Part shown: positions 25,622 through 35,144 of the stretch, piece by piece | Numbering within the stretch: the first letter of the stretch is position 1 | How the letters are laid out: every line of letters begins with the position of its first letter | Source: Lachnospiraceae bacterium | GTDB lineage: Bacteria; Bacillota; Clostridia; Lachnospirales; Lachnospiraceae | Length of the DNA stretch: 64,000 nt | Direction: 5' to 3' | NCBI GenBank assembly: GCA_017626095.1 | Contig: JAGAJL010000017.1 | Span: forward strand, 1 to 64,000 | Notes under the pieces: generated by a model | Databases searched by the model: none | What the model was told of the DNA's origin: nothing | Seen by the model: the letters and a program-made list of their open reading frames with translations, nothing else | Made by a program: the position numbers and the translations under genes

Positions 25622-25681
25622 ATTTCTCAGACACCTAACCAAAAAAATGATTCATATCCCCCAAAACAGAGGAGAAACTTT

Positions 25682-26398
25682 ATGACTTTGACAGAATTAG
25701 TAAGACCCGGTGAAAAAATTGATATCATGGCTGTGGAAAGAGCTATTTTAGGCTCTTCATCTGACAAAAAAGTATATTCCTCCAAGATATACGATATCCT
25801 TGATGATAATCAGCTTGAGATTTTAATGCCGATGGAAGGTTCTAAATTGATTTTGTTGCCAAAAGATGGCCAATATCAGTTTTGTTTTTATACACAGAAG
25901 GGATTATATCAGTGTTTTGTACGGATTGCAGACCGCTATAAAAGTAATAATGTTTATATTCTGCTGGCTGAAGTGACTTCGGAATTGGAGAAATTCCAGC
26001 GCAGGGAATATTATCGCTATTCCGCCAGCCTGCCGTTAAAGGCCAGAACACTGATGGAAGAAGAAGTGAAAGATTTAGAAAAGAACAATTTCCATATGCA
26101 TCAGGGATTGATGATGAAGAAATGTGAAATTCGCGATATCAGTGGTGGGGGGCTGAAATTTGTTTCTCAGACTGTCTTTACGGTAGGAGAACAGATTGCA
26201 TTGTTATTTAGTCTTCATTCACATGGCAAGGAAACCGTGTATGAACTTGCCGGAGAAGTCTTAAGTTGCAGGGAAAATGATAATCAAAAAGGTGAATTCG
26301 AACATCGTCTGAAATTTACAAGCATATTGAGCAATCAAAGAGAAGCCATTATTCGGTTTATTTTTGAGGAAGAGCGGAAAAAACGTAGCAGAGTATAA
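25682..26398 (+). CDS. PilZ-domain c-di-GMP effector (YcgR-like)
   Basis: Likely a flagellar brake or motor modulator that answers to cyclic di-GMP. The 238 residues have an N-terminal YcgR/PilZN-like beta domain (to about 100) and a C-terminal PilZ domain. The PilZ domain holds the c-di-GMP motifs RREYYRY (about 102-108) and DISGGGLKF (about 153-161, the D/N-x-S-x-x-G box). Bacillus YpfA/DgrA-type proteins act this way on MotA. AGAGGAG precedes the ATG. Its place between flhG and cheB supports a direct motility role. Confidence 0.88.
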   Translation: MTLTELVRPGEKIDIMAVERAILGSSSDKKVYSSKIYDILDDNQLEILMPMEGSKLILLPKDGQYQFCFYTQKGLYQCFVRIADRYKSNNVYILLAEVTSELEKFQRREYYRYSASLPLKARTLMEEEVKDLEKNNFHMHQGLMMKKCEIRDISGGGLKFVSQTVFTVGEQIALLFSLHSHGKETVYELAGEVLSCRENDNQKGEFEHRLKFTSILSNQREAIIRFIFEEERKKRSRV

Positions 26399-26414
26399 TT
26401 AAAAAGGAATAAAA

Positions 26415-27515
26415 ATGAAAAAAATTTTGTTTATAGATGATTCTGCACTCATGAGAAGAATTTTTTGTGATATAATTAATTCAGATCATCGATTTGTGGT
26501 TGAAGATACAGCGGCAGATGGTTTGGAAGGACTAAAACTGGTAAAAGAAAAAAGCTATGATTTAATTCTTCTGGACTTGATGATGCCAAAGATGGATGGC
26601 ATTACCTTTTTAAAAAAGATGAATCAGATGCAGTATCCTGCCAAAGTTGTCATTTTCAGCATGGTCGCAGGAGAAGGAACGCATATTACAATTGAAGCTC
26701 TTTCGCAGGGAGCAGCTGATTTCATTACAAAGCCTCAGAGCATGGAAGAAATACAAAGTGAAAAGTTTAAAACTCTTTTTTTTAAGATTATTTCTTCGGT
26801 TGTTTTTGAGGATGAGACGGATATTAGTAATCTGTATGAGAGTGAGATGCATCTTCAAAAGCACAATGGAAATGTCATTTCGGACCTTATAAAAAAACAT
26901 GACAAAAGAAGTCATGGTCAACAGGCAAAAAAGATTGTTGCAATTGCCAGTTCGACCGGAGGCCCCAAAGCTTTGATGGAAGTGCTTCCTTATCTGCCGG
27001 CAGATTTAGATGCGCCGGTATTGGTTGTACAGCATATGCCGGCTGGATTTACCGATTCTTTGGCAAAAAGGATTGATTCGGTTTCTAATCTGAAAGTGCA
27101 AGAGGCGGCTGATGGCATGGTTCTTGAGAAAGGAAATGTCTATATCGCAAAGGGTGGTCTTCATATGGAAATCAAACATAAAAACCGCGCCGACAGGATA
27201 TGTTTGTTTGACGGATGCACAAGAGAGGGCGTAAAGCCCTGTGCCAACTATATGTTTGAATCATTAGCCAATTCCAAATTTCAGGAGGTCGTATGTGTTG
27301 TGCTGACCGGAATGGGAGCCGACGGTACTGAAGGGATTGAAAGGTTAAAACACAGTAAACCGGTATATGTGATCACACAAAGTAAAGAGACATGTGCGGT
27401 TTATGGAATGCCGCGAGCTGTTGATATGGCAGAGTTAACCAATGAAAGTGTGCCGCTTGATAAAGTGGCTGAAGCAATAATAAAGAACGTGGGGGTAATG
27501 AAAGATGGATGTTAG
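26415..27515 (+). CDS. cheB: chemotaxis methylesterase CheB
   Basis: Response-regulator methylesterase/glutamine deamidase acting on chemoreceptors. The receiver domain (1-125) shows FIDDSALMRR and LILLDLMMPKMDG with the phospho-acceptor Asp near residue 54. The catalytic domain (about 170-360) has ASSTGGPKALMEV (Ser), VVQHMPAGFTDSLAKR (His) and TGMGADGTEGI (Asp), the Ser-His-Asp triad. The stop overlaps the start of cheA. No cheR lies in the window, so the methyltransferase must be elsewhere. Confidence 0.95.
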   Translation: MKKILFIDDSALMRRIFCDIINSDHRFVVEDTAADGLEGLKLVKEKSYDLILLDLMMPKMDGITFLKKMNQMQYPAKVVIFSMVAGEGTHITIEALSQGAADFITKPQSMEEIQSEKFKTLFFKIISSVVFEDETDISNLYESEMHLQKHNGNVISDLIKKHDKRSHGQQAKKIVAIASSTGGPKALMEVLPYLPADLDAPVLVVQHMPAGFTDSLAKRIDSVSNLKVQEAADGMVLEKGNVYIAKGGLHMEIKHKNRADRICLFDGCTREGVKPCANYMFESLANSKFQEVVCVVLTGMGADGTEGIERLKHSKPVYVITQSKETCAVYGMPRAVDMAELTNESVPLDKVAEAIIKNVGVMKDGC

Positions 27516-29595
27516 CCAGTATCTTGAAATTTTCCTTGATGAGACCAAGGAACATCTGCAAAATTTAAGTGATCAGCTTATGAATTTAGAGCAGGATCCG
27601 GAAAATATGGATACGATCAATGAAATTTTCCGTGCTGCGCATACGTTAAAAGGTATGGCAGGAACTATGGGCTATAAGAGAATGCAGAATTTAACACATG
27701 ACATGGAAAATGTGTTTTCTGAGGTTCGTAACGGGACCATAAAAGCGGATGGAAGCATGATTGATATTTTGTTCCAGTGCCTGGATTCATTGGAGGAGTA
27801 TACAGAAAATATTCAGAACACCTCTGATGAAGGAACCAATGATAATGAGCATTTAATCAAAGCTCTCAATGATATTTTGGCTGGAAAAGGCTCTGCTCCT
27901 GTAGCAGCAGAATCTGTTAAAGCTCCGGTAGAAAGTGCTGCGCCTGCTACAGAACCGGCATCTGTTGCTACGCAGGCAGATGAAGCAAAAGAAAAATGGA
28001 GAGCTATTTCTTTTACAGACACAGACAAAAAGGTCTTGGGTGAAGCTAAAAAACAGGGGAAAAATGTATTTGGACTGACCGTATATGTTCAGGAAACCTG
28101 TATATTGAAAGTTGCCCGTGCGTTTTTGGTATATAAAGCACTGGAAGAGCTTGGAGAAACCGTGATTTCCGTTCCAAGTGCACAGGATATTGAAGATGAA
28201 AAATTTGATTTTGATTTCAGTGTAATCTTTATTACGGAAGCGGATATGGATAAGGTAAAGGCCGCTGTTATGAATGTATCTGAAATCGAGAATTGTTACA
28301 TAGCACCGGTTGCGTTAGAAGAAGTAAAACAGGACGAAGTTCCTGCTGTAGAAGAGAAAGTGGCTGAAGTATCAGCAGCACAGCATGCAACAGGTCAGAC
28401 ACCGGCTAAAACGGAAAAGAAAGCGGCTGCAAAACCGATTGTTAACAGAACAGTACGTGTGGACATTGAAAAACTGGATGTATTAATGAATTTGGTAAGT
28501 GAGTTGATCATTGCGAAAAACTCGCTTGTTTCTGCTGCACAGACCGAAGGTATCACTTCTAACAGCAGTGTAAATGAACCGATTGAATACTTGGAAAGTG
28601 TTACAACCAACTTACATGAATCAGTTATGAAAGTACGAATGGTTCCGATTGAATCAGTAGTACAGAAATTCCCAAAGATGATAAGGGATCTTTCCAAAAA
28701 GCTGGATAAGAAAATGCAGTTATTTATGTCAGGTGAAGAAACAGAATTAGACCGTACTGTGGTTGATGAAATCGGGGATCCGTTAATGCATCTGTTGCGT
28801 AATTCAGCCGATCATGGTTTGGAATCAGCTGAAATTCGAAAAAAACGCGGCAAACCGGAAGTTGGTTCTATTTTCTTAGATGCATACCAGGATGGAAATA
28901 ACGTTGTCATTGAGGTAAGGGATGACGGTAACGGAATTGATGTTGAATCAGTAAAAACAAAAGCTGTGGAAAAGGGAAAAATCACACAGGAGCAGGCTGA
29001 TGCGATGACAGACAAAGATGCGATTGATTTGTTATTCCAGCCCAGTTTTTCGACTGCAAAGCAGGTTACGGATGTATCCGGACGAGGTGTTGGTCTGGAT
29101 GTCGTAAAATCTAAAATAGAATCACTTAGTGGTGATGTTGAAGTAAAGACCAAGCTTGGAGAAGGTAGTACTTTCATTATTCGTCTTCCGTTGACATTAG
29201 CTATTATTCAGGCATTGATGGTAGAAGTTGGTGGAGAAAAATATGCGATTTCGTTAGGTTCTATTCAGACGATTGAGGATATTGCTCCAAACGAAATTAA
29301 GTTTGTTCAGAATGAAGAAGTTATTAATCTGCGTGGAGATGTTATCCCGTTGATCCGTTTGAATAAAGTACTGGATAACGAATCAACAAAGGGACCGGAT
29401 GATAATCTGATTGTTGCCATTGTGAAAAAAGGTGACAAGCTTGCCGGTCTGGTTGTGGATGAATTGATGGGACAGCAGGAAATCGTTATTAAGTCACTTG
29501 GAAAGTATATTAATAAGAGTAAAGTTATCAGTGGTGCAACAATTCTGGGCGATGGTGAGATTGCATTGATCATCGACGCAAATGCATTACTGTAA
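27505..29595 (+). CDS. cheA: chemotaxis histidine kinase CheA
   Basis: Kinase that relays receptor signals to CheY and CheB. The 696 residues hold a P1/HPt domain with the phospho-histidine H46 (AAHTLKGMAG), a linker, and a P2 CheY-binding domain (about 168-275). Next come a P3 dimerisation domain from about 315, and a P4 ATPase with the N box (LLRNSADHGLE), DDGNGID and GRGVGLDVV near 460-535. The C-terminal P5 is CheW-like. A second Ala/Pro/Glu linker separates P2 and P3. The start overlaps the cheB stop by 11 nt, implying coupled synthesis. Confidence 0.97.
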   Translation: MDVSQYLEIFLDETKEHLQNLSDQLMNLEQDPENMDTINEIFRAAHTLKGMAGTMGYKRMQNLTHDMENVFSEVRNGTIKADGSMIDILFQCLDSLEEYTENIQNTSDEGTNDNEHLIKALNDILAGKGSAPVAAESVKAPVESAAPATEPASVATQADEAKEKWRAISFTDTDKKVLGEAKKQGKNVFGLTVYVQETCILKVARAFLVYKALEELGETVISVPSAQDIEDEKFDFDFSVIFITEADMDKVKAAVMNVSEIENCYIAPVALEEVKQDEVPAVEEKVAEVSAAQHATGQTPAKTEKKAAAKPIVNRTVRVDIEKLDVLMNLVSELIIAKNSLVSAAQTEGITSNSSVNEPIEYLESVTTNLHESVMKVRMVPIESVVQKFPKMIRDLSKKLDKKMQLFMSGEETELDRTVVDEIGDPLMHLLRNSADHGLESAEIRKKRGKPEVGSIFLDAYQDGNNVVIEVRDDGNGIDVESVKTKAVEKGKITQEQADAMTDKDAIDLLFQPSFSTAKQVTDVSGRGVGLDVVKSKIESLSGDVEVKTKLGEGSTFIIRLPLTLAIIQALMVEVGGEKYAISLGSIQTIEDIAPNEIKFVQNEEVINLRGDVIPLIRLNKVLDNESTKGPDDNLIVAIVKKGDKLAGLVVDELMGQQEIVIKSLGKYINKSKVISGATILGDGEIALIIDANALL

Positions 29596-29609
29596 GAGGG
29601 AGGTAGCAA

Positions 29610-30077
29610 ATGGACGAATTAAAGGAACTCGAATCATATAATCCTATTCAGTATATTGTTGTAAAATTCGGTGATGAGCAGTTTGGTATCGATATTAAGT
29701 ATATTGACAATATTGTCCGTATGCAGAGAATTACCAGAGTGCCCAATGTACCTGCATATATCAAAGGTGTCATTAATCTTCGAGGTGAAGTGGTACCGGT
29801 TGTTTCACTCCGATTGAAAATGGGACTGGCAGAAGATGAAATCACAAAATTAACAAGAATTATTATCATCAAATTAGAAAACGGCGAGGTAATCGGCGTT
29901 TTGGTTGATGCGGTAAAAGAGGTTGTTACTCTCGATGCAAGAGAAATTGAAAAAGTCTCTTATGATTCTGGTGAAGAGAAAACGAATTATATTTCGGGAA
30001 TTGGAAAAGACAAAGGCGAGTTGATCTCCTTGTTTGATTTAAATCTTGTATTTGCCGAGAAAGAAAAAACAAACTAG
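29610..30077 (+). CDS. cheW: chemotaxis adaptor CheW
   Basis: Coupling protein that joins receptors to CheA. The 155 residues begin with a short tail, then QYIVVKFGDEQFGIDIKYID, followed by RITRVPNVPAYIKGVINLRG and VVPVVSLRLKMGL, the conserved CheW core. GAGGGAGG precedes the ATG, 14 nt after cheA. A long inverted repeat is found just after the stop. Confidence 0.96.
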   Translation: MDELKELESYNPIQYIVVKFGDEQFGIDIKYIDNIVRMQRITRVPNVPAYIKGVINLRGEVVPVVSLRLKMGLAEDEITKLTRIIIIKLENGEVIGVLVDAVKEVVTLDAREIEKVSYDSGEEKTNYISGIGKDKGELISLFDLNLVFAEKEKTN

Positions 30078-30083
30078 TTCCGT

Positions 30084-30131
30084 GTTTACATGTCCGGCTA
30101 ACGACAGAAAACGAAACAAAGTAATGTAAAC
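30084..30131. repeat. 8-bp inverted repeat between cheW and cheC
   Basis: GTTTACAT (30084-30091) and ATGTAAAC (30124-30131) are perfect complements separated by 32 nt, within the 85-nt cheW-cheC gap. No T-run follows. It could form a stem-loop in the polycistronic mRNA; a protein-binding site is also possible. Confidence 0.5.
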
Positions 30132-30162
30132 GTTGCAAAACAAAGAGAGATGGTTGAAATAT

Positions 30163-30771
30163 ATGCATGATTTTAGTTTGAATAATTCCGATCAGTATTT
30201 CGATGTTTTAAAAGAAATCGGTAATATTGGAGCAGGAAATGCAACAACAGCATTGGCACAGCTATTGCAGTGTAAAGTGGATATGAAAGTTCCTCAAATC
30301 CGGCTTTTGGATTTTTCAGAGGTAGGAGCTGCTATTGGCGGAGAAGAACAGCTGATGGCAGGTGTTTATCTGATTGTGGAAGGCGATGTTACCGGAAGTA
30401 TGATGTTTTTGTTAGAAGAAAAGGCAGCACATTCTCTGGTTGCAAAGCTGATGCAGTCAGAAGAAACGGAAGGCGATTTCACGGAGATGGAGCTTTCGGC
30501 AATGAAGGAAATTGGAAATATTATTGTTGCCTCATATCTCAATTCCCTGTCTACTCTGACGGGACTGTCGATTATGCCCTCGGTTCCTGATTTGTGTATT
30601 GATATGGCAGGAGCCATATTAAGTGTTCCTGCAATTGAGTTTGGAGAAATCGGAGATAAAATTCTGATGATTCAGACGGAGTTTTCAGATGAAAAGAGTT
30701 TAAACGGATATTTTATTCTGGTTCCGGATTTGGAATCCTATGATAAAATATTATCGGCATTAGGTATATAA
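30163..30771 (+). CDS. cheC: CheY-P phosphatase CheC
   Basis: Phosphatase that removes phosphate from CheY-P and is stimulated by binding CheD. The 202-residue protein has both active-site repeats: LKEIGNIGAGNATTALAQLL (about 14-33) and SAMKEIGNIIVASYLNSL (about 112-129), each with the E-x-x-N pair. ATG 30163 follows AGAGAGATGG; an upstream TTG at 30133 is in frame but weak. It is followed 1 nt later by cheD, its partner. Confidence 0.93.
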   Translation: MHDFSLNNSDQYFDVLKEIGNIGAGNATTALAQLLQCKVDMKVPQIRLLDFSEVGAAIGGEEQLMAGVYLIVEGDVTGSMMFLLEEKAAHSLVAKLMQSEETEGDFTEMELSAMKEIGNIIVASYLNSLSTLTGLSIMPSVPDLCIDMAGAILSVPAIEFGEIGDKILMIQTEFSDEKSLNGYFILVPDLESYDKILSALGI

Positions 30772-30772
30772 A

Positions 30773-31258
30773 ATGGGTGAAATTATTAAGGTGGGAATGG
30801 CAGATTTAAATATCTGCAAAAGTCCGGATGGCCTTACGACCTTAGGATTGGGTTCCTGTGTGGGTATTGCATTAAGAGATCCTATTACCAAAGTCGGTGG
30901 CTTGGCTCATATTATGCTACCGGACAGTACGGCCATTAAGGATAATACAAATATTCCGAAATTTGCAGATACCGGTATTGTTGAACTGGTAAACCGGATT
31001 ACATGTGCCGGTGGTTCAAAACCCCGGCTGGTTGCAAAAATTGCCGGTGGAGCACAGATGTTTGCATTTCAGAATAAATCGTCCTTGATTAAGGTCGGTG
31101 AAAAAAATGTAATGGCAGTAAAGAAAAAGTTAGAAGAATTGAATATTCCGATTCTGGCAGAGGATACCGGAGAAAATTATGGTCGTACAGTTATTTTTTA
31201 TCCGGAAACCGGAGATTTTGTGATCCGTGCTGTCGGAAAAACGGAAAAGGTGATCTGA
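30773..31258 (+). CDS. cheD: chemoreceptor glutamine deamidase CheD
   Basis: Deamidates receptor glutamines and binds CheC, linking adaptation to CheY-P level. The 161 residues show the catalytic cysteine C29 (LGLGSCVGIAL) and histidine H46 (GGLAHIMLP), and the KIAGGAQMF stretch of the family. The start lies directly behind the cheC stop. With CheC, FliY and CheB in the same operon it points to a Bacillus/Thermotoga-type adaptation system. Confidence 0.95.
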   Translation: MGEIIKVGMADLNICKSPDGLTTLGLGSCVGIALRDPITKVGGLAHIMLPDSTAIKDNTNIPKFADTGIVELVNRITCAGGSKPRLVAKIAGGAQMFAFQNKSSLIKVGEKNVMAVKKKLEELNIPILAEDTGENYGRTVIFYPETGDFVIRAVGKTEKVI

Positions 31259-31260
31259 TT

Positions 31261-31527
31261 ATGAATAATAAAAAAAGGTTCCCTTTGGCTCTTATGCTGA
31301 TAGCCGGCGCGGTTGTAAGCATTATCTTGTATATCAAAAATTTTGAATTAATTATGTTTTTATGGATTCTTTTGGCTTCTCTGGTTTTCTTTTATGTTAT
31401 GGGAAGGATTGCAGTAAGTGTTGTTGACCGGTTTGACCGTGAAAATGAAGAAGCAAATGCAGAAGCAGAAGATGAAGATGGTGCGGTGATTGAGAAGGAA
31501 GCTGTACCACAGGAACAGGATACGTGA
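31261..31527 (+). CDS. small two-helix membrane protein, unknown function
   Basis: An 88-residue protein with two membrane helices (about 7-25, PLALMLIAGAVVSIILYI, and 29-50, LIMFLWILLASLVFFYVMG) and an acidic tail (NEEANAEAEDEDGAVIEKEA). The start lies 2 nt after cheD, so it is co-translated with the chemotaxis genes. I do not recognise a named family; small proteins of this kind are common between cheD and the flagellar sigma gene in Clostridia. Confidence 0.75.
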   Translation: MNNKKRFPLALMLIAGAVVSIILYIKNFELIMFLWILLASLVFFYVMGRIAVSVVDRFDRENEEANAEAEDEDGAVIEKEAVPQEQDT

Positions 31528-31583
31528 CAATTAAAGCAGAGTATGGCTTTGCTTTTTAATTGTTATATCCGTGGAGGGTATTC

Positions 31584-32354
31584 ATGGACGAAGCAGGAAA
31601 AAAGAGACTTTGGCAGGACTATTATCGGTTAAAAAGTCCTGAATTAAGAGAAAAACTGATAATTGAATATGCACCGTTGGTAAAGTTAGTAGCCGGACGT
31701 TTGAGTATGTATCTGGGATACAATGTTGAATATGATGATTTGGTTGGATATGGTGTTTTTGGACTGATAGATGCAATCGATAAGTTTGATATGATGAAGG
31801 ATGTAAAATTCGAGACATATGCAAGCTTGCGTATACGTGGTGCTATCTTAGATCAAATCCGGAAAATGGACTGGATTCCAAGGACCATACGTCAGCGGCA
31901 AAAAAAGATCGAGACGGTTATGAAAGAGATTGAAGCAACAAAAGGTCGTGTGGCTACGGATGAAGAAATTGCATCTGCACTTGGTATTTCCGATGATGAG
32001 TATACGGATTGGCAGTCGCAGATGAAAATAACCGGTGTTGTCAGCCTGAATGAATATATGGAACAGGGCGGACCGGAGTTAGCTGCTGATAAAAGCCGCA
32101 GTGCCGGATTTGAAATGCCGGAAGAAGTAGTTGAACAGGTTGAATTAAAAGAAAAATTAAAGGAATCCCTGGAAGTTCTTACGGAAAAGGAACGAAAAGT
32201 TGTTGTTTTATATTATTATGAAGATTTGACACTAAAAGAAATCAGTCAGGTTTTGGAAGTCTCTGAATCAAGAGTTTCACAGTTACATACCAAGGCTTTG
32301 GTCAAAATGAGAACAAAAATGGGAGAGTATATGGGGATTTTATCTGACAGATAA
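31584..32354 (+). CDS. fliA: flagellar sigma factor sigma-28 (FliA/WhiG/SigD)
   Basis: Alternative sigma factor for late flagellar and chemotaxis genes. The 256 residues show region 2 (YNVEYDDLVGYGVFGLIDAI, then FETYASLRIRGAILDQIRKM), region 3, and region 4 (LTLKEISQVLEVSESRVSQL). DWIPRTIRQRQKKIE is typical of the FliA/SigD group. TGGAGGG (31572-31578) sets the ATG at 31584; an upstream in-frame TTG at 31560 is not needed. Placed late in the fla/che operon, as sigD is in Bacillus. Confidence 0.95.
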   Translation: MDEAGKKRLWQDYYRLKSPELREKLIIEYAPLVKLVAGRLSMYLGYNVEYDDLVGYGVFGLIDAIDKFDMMKDVKFETYASLRIRGAILDQIRKMDWIPRTIRQRQKKIETVMKEIEATKGRVATDEEIASALGISDDEYTDWQSQMKITGVVSLNEYMEQGGPELAADKSRSAGFEMPEEVVEQVELKEKLKESLEVLTEKERKVVVLYYYEDLTLKEISQVLEVSESRVSQLHTKALVKMRTKMGEYMGILSDR

Positions 32355-32405
32355 TGTAAGGAAATGAATCTGTATATTGTTTTGTTAAATTAGTTTTGGA
32401 GATAT

Positions 32406-34004
32406 ATGACGATGAATGCATATTTTCAGTTGGTTGCCGATGGCAACAGTACAGCCATTCGTTTGGTTCCACCTACGGACGGCGGTGAAAAATTGAATAT
32501 TGCCGAATTGACGGAGTATCTGCATTTAAAAAAGGTTGAAATTGCAGATTTAAAAATGCTATATCAGGTAGCATCCAACTATGATAAAGAAGTGATTGTA
32601 CCATTGTGTGCGAAACCGTGCTTTCCGCAACAAGAAATGCTTTCTGTTCGTGTTTCGGAAGATCGAATGGAAGTTATCGGAAGATTTTATCCGCCAAGCT
32701 CAAATGGAGCAGCTTATGATAAAAAAGACGACATCATCAGTGACTTGAAATTTAATAAGATCGTATATGGCTATGATGAAGCTGCAATGGAGCAATACTT
32801 GCAAAAGCGCAATTATTGTGCAGATATTGTACTTGCAAGAGGTACTGCTCCGATTCATGGAACAGATGCTTCTATTGAGTATTTCTTTAATACGGATTTA
32901 AGTACGAGACCAACCAGAAATGAGGACGGATCCGTCGATTTTTTCCACTTAAATACGATTAATCACTGTAAAACAGGTGATCTGTTAGCGCGTCTTACCA
33001 GAGAAGTACCCGGTGAAAACGGAACTACGGTATATGGAGAAATTATCAAGCCGCGTACAATTAAGAAGCTGACGTTAAAGTACGGTAATAATATTGAAAT
33101 TTCTGAAGACGGATGTGAAATACGTTCTTTAATCAATGGTCATGTGTGCCTGACTGAAAATAAGGTTTTTGTTTCGGATGTATATGAAGTGGAAAATGTC
33201 GGTACGGCGACCGGTAATATCGAGGCGGAAGGCAGCGTAAAGGTTAATGGTAATGTGCAGGCCGGATTTGCCATTAAAGCAAAAGGCAATGTGGAAGTAA
33301 AAGGGGTCGTTGAAGGCGCTACGATAGAAGCAGATGGGGATATTATTATTGCACGTGGTATGAACGGCATGGGAAAAGGAATCCTAAAAGCCGGTGGTCG
33401 CGTTATTTTGAAATTTGCGGAAAATGCTACCATTGTTTCCGGCGCATATATTGAATCAGAATCTATCATACATTCTACGGTAAGTGCCAGAAACTATGTT
33501 TTGGTTGACGGAAGAAAAGGATTTATTGCCGGTGGAATTGTTCGCGCGACAGAAAAAATCAGTTGTAAGACATTGGGGTCTCCCATGGGTGCTGATACCA
33601 TAGTTGAAGTTGGTGTCGACCCCGAAAGTAAGCTTCGTTATCAACAACTTCAGAAAGAACTGATGGAATCGCAGAAAAAGCTTGGACAGATTCAGCCCAT
33701 ATTGGTTAATCTGACGACAAAGCTAAAGCAGGGAGAAAAATTTACACCTGACCAATTAAAATATGTAAAATCTTTAGCGGCTGCTAATCAACAGTTGAGT
33801 GAAATGATTGAAAAAGACCGTGGTGAGTTAGAAGTTTTGGAAAAGGCTATGAGTAGCGAGGGTCAGGCTTGTGTTTGCGTATCCGAAGAAGCATATGCCG
33901 GCACAAAAGTTGCAATCGGAGATGGCTCTTTGGTTTTAAAAAATTCGGTGAAATTCTGCCGCTTTATCAAAGACCGTGGAGATATTAAGATTACCGCTTA
34001 TTAG
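32406..34004 (+). CDS. FapA-domain (DUF342) flagellar assembly protein
   Basis: A 532-residue FapA/DUF342 protein. The N-terminal alpha/beta part extends to about 170. A long beta-helix-like middle (about 200-400) has repeated short hydrophobic-glycine phrases: NVEVKGVVEGATIEADGDI, GMGKGILKAGGRVILKFA and KISCKTLGSPMGADTIVEVG. A coiled coil (about 405-480) and a short end follow. In Vibrio vulnificus FapA links glucose signalling to polar flagella; the role in Firmicutes is not settled. ATG 32406 and ATG 32412 are both close to TTGGAG. It belongs to the operon tail behind fliA. Confidence 0.85.
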   Translation: MTMNAYFQLVADGNSTAIRLVPPTDGGEKLNIAELTEYLHLKKVEIADLKMLYQVASNYDKEVIVPLCAKPCFPQQEMLSVRVSEDRMEVIGRFYPPSSNGAAYDKKDDIISDLKFNKIVYGYDEAAMEQYLQKRNYCADIVLARGTAPIHGTDASIEYFFNTDLSTRPTRNEDGSVDFFHLNTINHCKTGDLLARLTREVPGENGTTVYGEIIKPRTIKKLTLKYGNNIEISEDGCEIRSLINGHVCLTENKVFVSDVYEVENVGTATGNIEAEGSVKVNGNVQAGFAIKAKGNVEVKGVVEGATIEADGDIIIARGMNGMGKGILKAGGRVILKFAENATIVSGAYIESESIIHSTVSARNYVLVDGRKGFIAGGIVRATEKISCKTLGSPMGADTIVEVGVDPESKLRYQQLQKELMESQKKLGQIQPILVNLTTKLKQGEKFTPDQLKYVKSLAAANQQLSEMIEKDRGELEVLEKAMSSEGQACVCVSEEAYAGTKVAIGDGSLVLKNSVKFCRFIKDRGDIKITAY

Positions 34005-34015
34005 GAGGTCATGGT

Positions 34016-34333
34016 ATGGCAATTGGAATGATTGAATTTCAGGGGACGATACAGCGAACTCAGGATTATTCTGCCATGAAACACAATGAGGATATGAAAA
34101 CGAATGTGGATCAGGCGAATTATCAGTTGCAGTCCGCAAAAAAGGAGGATCAGAAGGCCAATCAGATTCAAAAGGGCGATGATTCCAATAAAAGTGAAAA
34201 TCGTGCGGATGCCAGAGAAAAAGGCAGTAATACATATGCCGGTGACGGTGGCAGTCAGCGGAAAAAACAACAGCCTCAAAGTGATGGAAAAGTGATCTTA
34301 AAAGGTACTTCCCACTTTGATATGTCTGTTTAG
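34016..34333 (+). CDS. small hydrophilic protein of the fla/che operon, unknown
   Basis: A 105-residue protein, rich in Lys, Gln, Asn and Asp, with no membrane segment or signal. It begins MAIGMIEFQGTIQRTQDYS and ends GKVILKGTSHFDMSV; the middle looks disordered. TAGGAGGT lies ahead of the ATG and the gene follows FapA by 11 nt. I do not recognise its family. The hydrophobic termini around a charged centre resemble small adaptor or chaperone proteins, but no function can be assigned. Confidence 0.7.
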   Translation: MAIGMIEFQGTIQRTQDYSAMKHNEDMKTNVDQANYQLQSAKKEDQKANQIQKGDDSNKSENRADAREKGSNTYAGDGGSQRKKQQPQSDGKVILKGTSHFDMSV

Positions 34334-34356
34334 TTACAGGAAACGGAGATAAGAGA

Positions 34357-35142
34357 ATGACAGGAATGGAAATAGCGCTTCTGATATTGGGTATCATAGT
34401 TTTTATTGCAAGCTTTGTTGTACCGGAAACCATGTACACACCGGACGAAGAAACGGTAAAACTTTCGGAAGATAAAATCAATGAAATGGTTGATGGAAAG
34501 ATAAGAGATGCCAAAGATCAGATTCAGGATACGATAGATGAGACGATATCATATGCGATGGAAAAAGCTGAGAGGTCTTTAGAGCGGGTTTCCAATGAAA
34601 AAATTACGGCTGTTTCTGAGTTTTCCGAGACGGTTCTTTCCGATATCAATAAAAATCATCAGGAAGTCATGTTTATGTATGATATGCTTCATGATAAGCA
34701 GAAGAATTTAAGAGAGACCGTGATACAGGCTGATAAAACCAATGCTATGGCAAAAGAAACGAAAACAGAGCTTGAATTGGTCACAAAACAGTTACAGGAA
34801 GAAACAAAAGCTGAAGAGATGATGCAGCAAACATTGGAAGAAGCAACGGATGAAGCTTTGGAAAATCAGTTTGAAACCATTGCTCTTGCTAAAGAAGTAA
34901 TAGAACCCAAGGCTACAAAGAAAACAAGGAAATCATCAAAAGGCGTAAGTGCCAAGACCGGCAAAATTATTGAGCCTGTATCCATGCCTGTTATCGGGGA
35001 TGCTAAAACAGAGAGCATCAATAATAATGACCGCATTTTGGAACTTCATAAAAAAGGCAAATCCAATATTGCAATTGCAAAAGAGCTGGGCTTAGGAGTC
35101 GGAGAAGTCAATCTTGTGATTGATTTGTTTGAGGTGATGTAA
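34357..35142 (+). CDS. membrane-anchored coiled-coil protein with C-terminal helix-turn-helix (DUF6115-like)
   Basis: The 261 residues consist of an N-terminal membrane anchor (about 4-22, EIALLILGIIVFIASFVV), a long helical, charged middle with coiled-coil character (about 35-175), and a basic hinge (KKTRKSSKGVSAKTGK). A C-terminal segment looks like a helix-turn-helix: DRILELHKKGKSNIAIAKEL followed by GLGVGEVNLVIDLF. Proteins of this shape follow fapA in many Lachnospiraceae. DNA binding is an inference from the C-terminal pattern only. The stop lies 2 nt before the next gene. Confidence 0.75.
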   Translation: MTGMEIALLILGIIVFIASFVVPETMYTPDEETVKLSEDKINEMVDGKIRDAKDQIQDTIDETISYAMEKAERSLERVSNEKITAVSEFSETVLSDINKNHQEVMFMYDMLHDKQKNLRETVIQADKTNAMAKETKTELELVTKQLQEETKAEEMMQQTLEEATDEALENQFETIALAKEVIEPKATKKTRKSSKGVSAKTGKIIEPVSMPVIGDAKTESINNNDRILELHKKGKSNIAIAKELGLGVGEVNLVIDLFEVM

Positions 35143-35144
35143 TT

